Source of the DNA: an uncultured Woeseia sp.
Lineage (GTDB): Bacteria > Pseudomonadota > Gammaproteobacteria > Steroidobacterales > Woeseiaceae
Assembly (NCBI GenBank): GCA_937925605.1
Contig: CALALV010000178.1
Span: forward strand, 1-12,155
Reading direction: 5' to 3'
DNA: 12,155 nt
Positions within the stretch are counted from its first letter, which is position 1, and every line of letters begins with the position of its first letter. Under the pieces are notes generated by a model that did not search any database, had not been told where the DNA came from, and saw only the letters and a list, made by a program, of their open reading frames with translations. Position numbers and translations under genes: made by a program. This document shows, piece by piece, positions 7,470-12,155 of this stretch.

Positions 7470-8342
7470 CTAGAAGTAGTCGTCGGCGCTCGCAAGCAGC
7501 GCAAGCGCGTCCTGTTGTGCCAGCACGTTCGTCAGCGTGTAGCCGTCGACTCGTGGCTCTGCCGCCAGCACTTCGCCGAGCAGGCGGTCGTGCAGCTCGC
7601 GCTCGTACAGCAGGCGCGCGTAGCCGCGTGCGTATTCGACCTTGACCGCCAGGTCGCGGCCCCCGGTCAGTTCGATCGCCCGCTCGAAGTTGGCCCGTCC
7701 CTTCTCGGGCTCGCCGCCGAGCGCGGGCGGCCTCAGCGTCGCCAGGATCCCCAGGTAGGTGTAGACCGATGCCGCGTCCGACGGTTCGCCGATTTCGAGG
7801 TAGCGTTCGAGCAGCGCCTCCATGTGCGGCAGCTCGGCGAGCGCGTTCCAGTCGTCGCTGTGCGCACGAATCCACGCCAGCGACGCAACGGCATAGGCAT
7901 AGGCAGCATCGGCGTGGCGCTCGCGCAGCCCGGCCAGGCTGTCCTCGTAGGCCGCGTAGTCCATGTCGTCCCAGCGGCAGGCGGGCTCGTAGCGCGCGCA
8001 CAGGGCGCGGCTGCCGTAGTCCCGGGCCCGCGTCGTCAGCCGCTTGGCCCGCTCCGGCTCGGCCGCGAACACGGCGCCGTAGGAGGCGTACAGGCTGGCC
8101 GCCGCGGACAGGATCGCCGGGTCGTCCGGACTGCCCTCGACGAGGCTGTCGAGCAACAGCAGGTAGGCGGGGGCACCGTCGCGCACCGTGGCCGGATCGT
8201 CCTGGTTCAGGACGGCGGCCGACAGGTTGTCCGCGAAATCGCTGGCGGCGTTGGATACCAGCGTCGCGCAGCCGGCCAGGCCGGCCGTGGCCAGCAGGAC
8301 GGCGGCCAGCGCCGGCAGGCGTCGAAGCGGGGACTCAGTCAT
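7470..8342 (-). CDS. tatT: TatT-family TRAP accessory lipoprotein (TPR-like)
   Basis: The 290-residue protein begins with a lipoprotein signal peptide, MTESPLRR plus a hydrophobic stretch, ending in the lipobox LAGC with Cys25 as the lipidated residue. Ala at +2 favours the outer membrane, facing the periplasm. The rest looks helical, with TPR-like pieces such as LLLLDSLVEGSPDDPAILSAAASLY, EPERAKRLTTRARDYGSRALC and EKGRANFERAIELTGG. These match my memory of the TRAP transporter TatT component family, whose T. pallidum member forms a pore-containing trimer that binds the TRAP receptor. Cys115 and Cys122 could form a disulphide. It is first in the operon, 32 nt before dctP. The ATG at 8340-8342 has only a distant GGAG; it is chosen because it gives a proper signal peptide. 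A frame opening at 8411 adds an implausible N-terminus. Confidence 0.85.
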   Translation of the reverse strand: MTESPLRRLPALAAVLLATAGLAGCATLVSNAASDFADNLSAAVLNQDDPATVRDGAPAYLLLLDSLVEGSPDDPAILSAAASLYASYGAVFAAEPERAKRLTTRARDYGSRALCARYEPACRWDDMDYAAYEDSLAGLRERHADAAYAYAVASLAWIRAHSDDWNALAELPHMEALLERYLEIGEPSDAASVYTYLGILATLRPPALGGEPEKGRANFERAIELTGGRDLAVKVEYARGYARLLYERELHDRLLGEVLAAEPRVDGYTLTNVLAQQDALALLASADDYF

Positions 8343-8392
8343 GCCGTCGAGGATACTCCGTCCGCGAAGCGCGGGGCTGCCGGGCGGGCGAC

Positions 8393-8398
8393 ATGATA
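8393..8398 (-). promoter_or_regulatory. Possible -10 box of the tatT-dctPQM operon
   Basis: TATCAT on the minus strand (8398-8393) lies about 50 nt before the tatT start, in the only AT-richer patch of the gap after rplS. The hexamer 17 bp upstream (TTTCTG) is a poor -35. Two copies of AAACGGC (8410-8416 and 8419-8425, plus strand) lie within the spacer and -35 region and could be an activator or repressor site, but this is speculative. Confidence 0.25.
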
Positions 8399-8435
8399 CA
8401 CATCGGTACAAACGGCAGAAACGGCCGCAGGCAAG

Positions 8436-8453
8436 CGGGCGCTGACGCGCCCG
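8436..8453 (-). terminator. Second hairpin downstream of rplS
   Basis: CGGGCGC (8436-8442), loop TGAC, GCGCCCG (8447-8453) is a perfect 7-bp stem. It lies just beyond the first hairpin after rplS and before the tatT promoter region. There is no T-run. It is probably an auxiliary terminator or mRNA 3'-end stabiliser. Confidence 0.4.
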
Positions 8454-8467
8454 GTCGGCGTGGCGAT

Positions 8468-8487
8468 CGGCCCGGCGAGCCGGGCCG
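8468..8487 (-). terminator. Hairpin terminator candidate of the rpsP-rplS operon
   Basis: CGGCCCGG (8480-8487 read on the minus strand), loop CTCG, CCGGGCCG form a perfect 8-bp stem that begins five bases after the rplS stop. The following minus-strand sequence (ATCGCCACG) has no U-tract, so it may end transcription weakly or protect the 3' end. Confidence 0.5.
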
Positions 8488-8492
8488 CACGC

Positions 8493-8837
8493 TCAGACCT
8501 TTTCCTTGATCCGCGCCGACTTGCCGGTACGGCCGCGCAGGTAGTAGAGCTTGGCGCGGCGCACGTCACCCTTGCGCTTGACCTCGATCTCGCTGACCGT
8601 CGGGCTGTAGGTCTGGAAGACGCGCTCGACACCCTCGCCGTGCGAGATCTTGCGCACCGTGAACGAGGAATTGAGGCCGCGGTTGCGCTTCGCGATGACG
8701 ATACCCTCGAAGGCCTGCAGGCGTTCGCGATCGCCTTCCTTGACGACGACCTGGACGACGACCGTGTCGCCCGGCGCGAAGTCCGGCACTTCCCGGTTCA
8801 TCTGTTCTTTCTCGATTGCTTCGATCACTTTGCTCAT
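8493..8837 (-). CDS. rplS: 50S ribosomal protein L19
   Basis: L19 sits at the 30S-50S interface of the ribosome. The 114-residue product matches the family length and holds its most conserved strings: FAPGDTVVVQV, RLQAFEGIVIAKRNRGLNSSFTVRKIS, GEGVERVFQTYSP, VKRKGDVRRAKLYYLRGRTGKSARIKEK. Two ATG codons are adjacent (8838-8840 and 8835-8837). The second is preferred because the AGGTAGG ribosome-binding sequence sits five bases before it and practically abuts the first. It is the last gene of the rpsP-rimM-trmD-rplS operon, 52 nt after trmD. Confidence 0.97.
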   Translation of the reverse strand: MSKVIEAIEKEQMNREVPDFAPGDTVVVQVVVKEGDRERLQAFEGIVIAKRNRGLNSSFTVRKISHGEGVERVFQTYSPTVSEIEVKRKGDVRRAKLYYLRGRTGKSARIKEKV

Positions 8838-8889
8838 CATTCCCTACCTGCCGGCAACCTGCCGCCTGTCGAATCCACGGCGGGCGCGC

Positions 8890-9636
8890 TCACGCGTCGC
8901 GCTCCCGCTCCGTCAAATACTCGTCGAGCAACTCGCGTTGCTCGTCCGTCAAGTCGAGCCGCTTGAGGAGGTCGGGCCGCCTCTCGTAGCTCCTGCCCAG
9001 CGACTGCTTGAGCCGCCAGCGCGCAATCGCCGCATGATCGCCGGACAACAGCACGGCGGGTACGCGTCGACCGTCGATCTCCTCCGGCCTCGTGTAGTGC
9101 GGGCAGTCCAGCAAGCCCGCCATGAACGAGTCCTGCGCCGCCGAGTCGGCGTCGCCGAGCACGCCCGGCAGCAGCCTCGCAACGGCATCGACCACGGCCA
9201 TCGCCGCGATCTCGCCGCCCGACAACACGAAGTCACCGAGCGACAGCTCCTCGTCGACGGCCGCCTCCACGAGGCGCTCGTCGATGCCCTCGTAGCGGCC
9301 GGCCACCAGAGCGAAGCCCTCGAGCTTCGCCAGGCGGCGCGCCGCTGCCTGGTCGAACACCCGGCCCTGCGGGCTCAGGCACACGACCGGGCTGCTCGCC
9401 GGCAGCGCCGCGCGCGCGCTGGCAATCGCTGCCGCGAGCGGCTCGTACTTCATCACCATGCCCGGCCCGCCGCCGTAGGGGCGATCGTCGACCGTGCGGT
9501 GCACGTCGCTGGTGAACTCGCGCGGGTCGATGCAGTCGAGGGCCAGCAGCCCCTGCGTCACGGCCCGTCCGACCACCCCGTACTGCGCGACCTGCGCCAC
9601 CATGTCCGGAAACAGGCTGACGATCTGCACCTGCAT
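8890..9636 (-). CDS. trmD: tRNA (guanine-37-N1)-methyltransferase
   Basis: TrmD (EC 2.1.1.228) methylates G37 of tRNAs reading CUN, CCN and CGG codons with S-adenosylmethionine, preventing +1 frameshifting. The 248-residue product has the SPOUT trefoil-knot sequence: LSPQGRVFDQ (87-96), LVAGRYEGIDERL (110-122), and SLGDFVLSGGEIAAMAVVDAVARLLPGVLG (132-161). The catalytic Asp169 (QDSF) and Arg154 align with the E. coli residues of the same number. YGGGPGMVM (54-62) and CPHYTRPE are also typical. Its ATG (9634-9636) is only three bases after the rimM stop (TGAGCGATG), so translation is coupled to rimM. Confidence 0.97.
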   Translation of the reverse strand: MQVQIVSLFPDMVAQVAQYGVVGRAVTQGLLALDCIDPREFTSDVHRTVDDRPYGGGPGMVMKYEPLAAAIASARAALPASSPVVCLSPQGRVFDQAAARRLAKLEGFALVAGRYEGIDERLVEAAVDEELSLGDFVLSGGEIAAMAVVDAVARLLPGVLGDADSAAQDSFMAGLLDCPHYTRPEEIDGRRVPAVLLSGDHAAIARWRLKQSLGRSYERRPDLLKRLDLTDEQRELLDEYLTERERDA

Positions 9637-9639
9637 CGC

Positions 9640-10158
9640 TCAGTCCCATTCCCAGTCGACGTCGATCACGCCCTTGTCGAGATCGACGCCGAGTACGTAT
9701 TCCTGCCAGACGAAGGGAATCAGTATTTCCCGTTCGCCGGCCACGACCAGCACGTCGTGCTCACCCGTCGCCAGCAGGTAGGCGACCCGGCCCAGCACGC
9801 TGCCGTCGCTGTGCCGCACCTCGAGACCCTCGAGGTCGGCCCAGTAGTAATGCCCTTCCTCCGGCTCCGGCATGTCCTCGCGCCGCACGCCGATCTCGGC
9901 GCCGCGCAATTCGAGTGCCGCGTCGCGGTCCTCGATGCCGTCCAGGCGGGCCACCAGGCCCTTGCCCTGTATCCGGCCCTCCGCAAACCGTGCCGAGACC
10001 CAGTCCGCGCCGCGGCGCAGGAAGCAGTCGCTGTAGTCGAGCAGCGCCGGGCGCGGCTCGGTGTACGAGTTCAGCCGGACCCAGCCGCGTACGCCCCAGG
10101 GGGCACCGATGCGGCCGAGTACGACCAGCCGTTGCCCGGCCCCGTCACGCGCGGCCAC
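9640..10158 (-). CDS. rimM: Ribosome maturation factor RimM
   Basis: RimM helps assemble the head of the 30S subunit and binds S19. The 172-residue product shows the two-domain layout: an N-terminal beta-barrel starting VVLGRIGAPWGVRGWVRL (12-29), and a C-terminal PRC barrel with EGHYYWADLEGLEV (101-114) and EILIPFVWQEYV (144-155). The start is GTG at 10156-10158, with GGGAG six bases upstream (10165-10169). That ribosome-binding site lies in the 3' arm of a hairpin that begins right after the rpsP stop codon. The acidic end (DVDWEWD) is usual for the family. Confidence 0.96.
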   Translation of the reverse strand: MAARDGAGQRLVVLGRIGAPWGVRGWVRLNSYTEPRPALLDYSDCFLRRGADWVSARFAEGRIQGKGLVARLDGIEDRDAALELRGAEIGVRREDMPEPEEGHYYWADLEGLEVRHSDGSVLGRVAYLLATGEHDVLVVAGEREILIPFVWQEYVLGVDLDKGVIDVDWEWD

Positions 10159-10165
10159 CGGCGGC

Positions 10166-10186
10166 TCCCGGCGTCACCGCCCGGGA
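10166..10186 (-). promoter_or_regulatory. Hairpin covering the rimM ribosome-binding site
   Basis: On the mRNA, TCCCGG pairs with CCGGGA, extended by two more pairs past a bulged G, with loop GTGA. The 5' arm starts at the base after the rpsP TGA. The 3' arm contains four of the five bases of the rimM GGGAG site, so folding would hide it. A ribosome ending on rpsP would melt the structure. This predicts low, coupled rimM translation. Confidence 0.5.
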
Positions 10187-10444
10187 TCAGCTCGCGGCCG
10201 CGGCCTTGCGGCTGGCCTTCAGCAGCGCGGCGACGCGCTCGGACGGCTTCGCGCCCTGGCCCAGCCAGTAGTCGACCCGCTCGATATCGATTTTGAGGCC
10301 TTCCTCCTGGCCGGTCGCGACCGGGTTGAAGAAGCCGATACGCTCGATGTAGCGACCGTCGCGCCGGTTGCGGCTGTCGGTCACGACGAGGTGATAGAAG
10401 GGTCGCTTCTTCGCGCCAGCGCGCGAAAGACGAATACTTACCAT
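10187..10444 (-). CDS. rpsP: 30S ribosomal protein S16
   Basis: S16 is a primary assembly protein of the 30S body. The 85-residue product (82 in E. coli) starts MVSIRLSRAGAKKRPFYHLVV and continues DSRNRRDGRYIERIGFFNP, then IDIERVDYWLGQGAKPSERVAALL, all diagnostic. ATG at 10442-10444 has GGAAC a few bases upstream. The frame is open to 10546, but residues before this ATG are non-conserved. It is the first gene of its operon, with its own promoter 70 nt upstream and ffh beyond that. The Lys/Ala-rich tail is typical. Confidence 0.98.
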   Translation of the reverse strand: MVSIRLSRAGAKKRPFYHLVVTDSRNRRDGRYIERIGFFNPVATGQEEGLKIDIERVDYWLGQGAKPSERVAALLKASRKAAAAS

Positions 10445-10484
10445 TGCAGTTCCGTGGTTGATGAAATGAGGCGGACACGCCTGC

Positions 10485-10505
10485 ACCCGGGCACCGGGCC
10501 CGGGT
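10485..10505 (-). promoter_or_regulatory. Stem-loop at the 5' end of the rpsP mRNA
   Basis: ACCCGGGC and GCCCGGGT form a perfect 8-bp stem around a 5-nt loop, within a few bases of the predicted transcription start (about 10508). A stem this close to the 5' end could shield the message from 5'-dependent decay or take part in ribosomal-protein feedback. No known leader motif was recognised. Confidence 0.4.
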
Positions 10506-10514
10506 AAACGGCGC

Positions 10515-10542
10515 ATTGTACGCATTTCGCGGCAAATGTGAA
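10515..10542 (-). promoter_or_regulatory. Sigma-70 promoter of rpsP-rimM-trmD-rplS
   Basis: On the minus strand TTCACA (10542-10537) and TACAAT (10520-10515), each 5 of 6 to consensus, are separated by 16 bp. Transcription would begin near 10508, giving a leader of about 64 nt before the rpsP ATG. This is the best promoter in the window and suits a highly expressed ribosomal operon. Confidence 0.75.
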
Positions 10543-10580
10543 GCAATCCGGGGGTTTACGGCGGGACGCGCGGCGGGGAA

Positions 10581-10608
10581 CCCGCGGCGGCCGCGGGGCG
10601 CAGCGCCC
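10581..10608 (-). terminator. Tandem GC hairpins downstream of ffh
   Basis: CCCGCGG/CCGCGGG with a 3-nt loop (10581-10597) is a perfect 7-bp stem; GGGCG/CGCCC (10596-10608) is an overlapping smaller one. They lie between the ffh stop and the rpsP promoter. Only TT follows, so any intrinsic termination would be weak. They may separate ffh from the stronger ribosomal operon. Confidence 0.4.
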
Positions 10609-10642
10609 GGGACGCGCGAAAGCCTTGTCGATCAGGGACTTG

Positions 10643-12013
10643 TCAGCGGCCCGGGCGCATCCCGGGCGGCAGGCCCCCGCCGCCCATGCCGCGCATCATC
10701 TTCTGCATGCCGCCGCGGGACATCTTTTTCATCATTTTTTCCATCTGCTGGTGCTGCTTCAGCAGGCGGTTGACGTCCTGGACCTCGAGCCCGGCGCCGG
10801 TCGCGATGCGGCGTTTGCGGGATCCGTTGATGGTCTTCGGGAAGCGGCGCTCGCCCGGCGTCATCGAGTTGATGATCGCGATCTGGCGCTTCATCTGCTT
10901 TTCGTTGGCCTGGTCTTTCAGCGCGGCCGGGTTCAGGTTGCCGGGCAGCGGCAGTTTCTCGAGCATCGCGGCCATGCCGCCCATGTTCATCATCTGCTCG
11001 AGCTGGTCCTTCAGATCGGCCAGGTCGAAGCCGCGGCCCTTCTTGAGCTTCGCCTGCAGCTTCTCCGCCCGTTGCCGATCGACCTTGCCCTCGATTTCTT
11101 CGACGAGACTCAGCACGTCGCCCATGCCGAGGATCCGCGACGCCATCCGGTCCGGGTGGAACGGCTCCAGCGCGTCGGTCTTCTCGCCGACGCCGAGGAA
11201 GCGGATCGGCTTGCCGGTCACCTCGGCCACCGACAGCGCCACGCCGCCCTTGGCGTCACCGTCCGCCTTGGTCAGGATGACGCCGGTCAGCGGCAGGCGG
11301 CTGTCGAAGGCGCGCGCCGCGTTGACCGCGTCCTGGCCCGCCATGCTGTCGATGACAAACAGGGTCTCGTGCGGTTCGACCGCGGCGTGCACGTCGACCA
11401 CCTCGTCCATCATCGCGTCATCGACGTGCAGCCGGCCGGCCGTGTCGACGATCAGTACCTCCGCCTGCGCACGCTTTGCGTCGTCGAGTGCGCGTTTCGC
11501 AATCTTGCGGGGATCTTCCTTGCCGTCGCTCGGGATGAAGGTCGCGCCGACCTCGTTCGCCAGCGTTTCGAGCTGCAGGATCGCCGCCGGCCGGTGCACG
11601 TCGACGCTGACCAGCGCGACGCGCTTCCGCTCGCTCTCGATCAGCCGGCGCGCGAGCTTGGCCGCGGTCGTCGTCTTGCCAGCGCCCTGCAGACCGGCGA
11701 GGAACAGCACGACGGGCGGCTGCGCGCGCAGTTCCAGCGGCGCCGACTCGCGGCCGAGCAGCGTCACCAGTTCGGCGTGGATGATCTTGACCAGTTCCTG
11801 CCCGGGCGTGAGGCTGCGGCTGACGGTCTCGCCGAGCGCGCGCTCGCGCACGCGCTCGATGAAGGACTTGACGACCGGCAGCGCGACGTCGGCCTCGAGC
11901 AGCGCGAGGCGGACCTGGCGCAGCGTGTCCTTGACGTTGGCCTCGGTCAGGCGGCCCTTGCCGCTCAGGTTGCGGGCTGCCTGGGACAGCCGGCCGGAGA
12001 GATTGTCGAACAT
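10643..12013 (-). CDS. ffh: Signal recognition particle protein Ffh (SRP54)
   Basis: Ffh binds 4.5S RNA and nascent hydrophobic signal sequences and targets ribosomes to FtsY at the inner membrane; it is a GTPase. The 456-residue product (453 in E. coli) has the N domain (1-~90), then the G domain: P-loop GLQGAGKTTT (107-116), DVHRPAA (138-144), DTAGR (190-194), TKADGDAKGG (248-257). The methionine-rich M domain runs from about 320, with GLEVQDVNRLLKQ and the RNA-binding IINSMTPGE and SRKRRIATGAG. The glycine/methionine tail MMRGMGGGGLPPGM is usual in proteobacteria. The ATG at 12011-12013 gives the standard MFDNLSGRL start but has no Shine-Dalgarno close by; the bases before it are pyrimidine-rich (CCTCTCC). 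Confidence 0.98.
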   Translation of the reverse strand: MFDNLSGRLSQAARNLSGKGRLTEANVKDTLRQVRLALLEADVALPVVKSFIERVRERALGETVSRSLTPGQELVKIIHAELVTLLGRESAPLELRAQPPVVLFLAGLQGAGKTTTAAKLARRLIESERKRVALVSVDVHRPAAILQLETLANEVGATFIPSDGKEDPRKIAKRALDDAKRAQAEVLIVDTAGRLHVDDAMMDEVVDVHAAVEPHETLFVIDSMAGQDAVNAARAFDSRLPLTGVILTKADGDAKGGVALSVAEVTGKPIRFLGVGEKTDALEPFHPDRMASRILGMGDVLSLVEEIEGKVDRQRAEKLQAKLKKGRGFDLADLKDQLEQMMNMGGMAAMLEKLPLPGNLNPAALKDQANEKQMKRQIAIINSMTPGERRFPKTINGSRKRRIATGAGLEVQDVNRLLKQHQQMEKMMKKMSRGGMQKMMRGMGGGGLPPGMRPGR

Positions 12014-12021
12014 GGAGAGGT

Positions 12022-12047
12022 CGCGGAGTCAGGAAACTCCGCGGAGT
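12022..12047 (-). promoter_or_regulatory. Overlapping inverted repeats in the ffh leader
   Basis: CGCGGAGT (12022-12029), six bases, ACTCCGCG (12036-12043) form a perfect 8-bp inverted repeat eight bases before the ffh start. The inner arm also belongs to the 12-bp palindrome ACTCCGCGGAGT (12036-12047). The two foldings exclude each other. This could be an operator or an RNA switch for ffh translation. A TACACT just upstream on the minus strand is a weak -10 candidate. Confidence 0.4.
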
Positions 12048-12057
12048 GTAACGCGAA

Positions 12058-12155
12058 TCAGACCCGGATCGTCGTCCCGCGGGTCAGCATTTGCACGTCG
12101 CGCCCGGGCAGCAGCGCGCGGACCTGGCGGTAGATCGTGTCCTCTTCGCCGGGCT
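12058..12155 (-). CDS. 3' end of an unrecognised gene
   Basis: The last 31 codons and a TGA stop (12058-12060) of a gene entering from beyond the window. The readable end is PGEEDTIYRQVRALLPGRD followed by VQMLTRGTTIRV. Nearly every third codon position is G or C, as in the neighbouring real genes, and there is no in-frame stop, so it is probably coding. I do not recognise the family. It ends 44 nt before ffh on the same strand, so the two may be co-transcribed. Confidence 0.5.
   Translation of the reverse strand, partial: PGEEDTIYRQVRALLPGRDVQMLTRGTTIRV

Noticed and set aside
6365..7504. Upstream extension of the dctQ frame
   Set aside because: It lies wholly over dctP and is compositionally a shadow; DctQ similarity begins at the ATG at 6364.
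7438..8001. Upstream extension of the dctP frame, possibly a fusion with tatT
   Set aside because: It overlaps the TatT coding frame, and the signal peptide of DctP begins only at 7437.
8650..10296. 548-codon plus-strand frame across rplS, trmD and rimM
   Set aside because: It spans three conserved genes on the opposite strand and has no motif of its own.
10538..12133. 531-codon plus-strand frame antisense to ffh
   Set aside because: It is a shadow of a fully conserved ffh and has no recognisable domain.

Overview
This is a GC-rich (visibly about two-thirds G+C) chromosomal window, most likely from a gammaproteobacterium. The evidence is the gene set: an Hsp15-type S4 protein, the kbl-tdh pair, a long two-domain SppA ending in a conserved Cys-x-x-Cys tail, and ffh directly followed by rpsP-rimM-trmD-rplS. 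No phage, insertion sequence, CRISPR array, tRNA or rRNA gene was seen. The genus cannot be read from the sequence.

Layout. Positions 1-295 (-) hold the start of an Hsp15-like RNA-binding protein (hslR). Diverging from it, kbl (367-1566, +) and tdh (1577-2605, +) form the two-step threonine-to-glycine pathway behind an extended -10 promoter. Converging on them is sppA (2688-4497, -), an inner-membrane signal peptide peptidase whose last ~50 codons lie in another frame, so one indel sits near 2831-2854. A GC-rich hairpin separates the two convergent units.

Positions 4596-8342 (-) are a four-gene transporter operon read tatT-dctP-dctQ-dctM. It encodes a TatT-family lipoprotein, a periplasmic TRAP binding protein, and the small and large TRAP permease subunits. 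This is the composition of a TPAT, a TRAP transporter that uses a TPR-like accessory lipoprotein, known best from Treponema pallidum. The last three genes overlap by 1 and 4 nt. The binding protein has Trp where classical DctP proteins have the carboxylate-binding Arg, which suggests an unusual, perhaps hydrophobic, ligand. This is the most interesting system in the window.

Positions 8493-10444 (-) are the ribosome/tRNA operon rpsP-rimM-trmD-rplS with a good sigma-70 promoter. A hairpin between rpsP and rimM covers the rimM ribosome-binding site, which would fit the uneven expression known for this operon. ffh (10643-12013, -) lies upstream, with a leader of overlapping inverted repeats and no clear Shine-Dalgarno. 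The window ends with the 3' tail of an unrecognised gene (12058-12155, -).

The operon-end hairpins lack U-tracts, so termination is probably partly Rho-dependent or through GC-only hairpins. Very long antisense open frames occur throughout but are a by-product of the high GC content.
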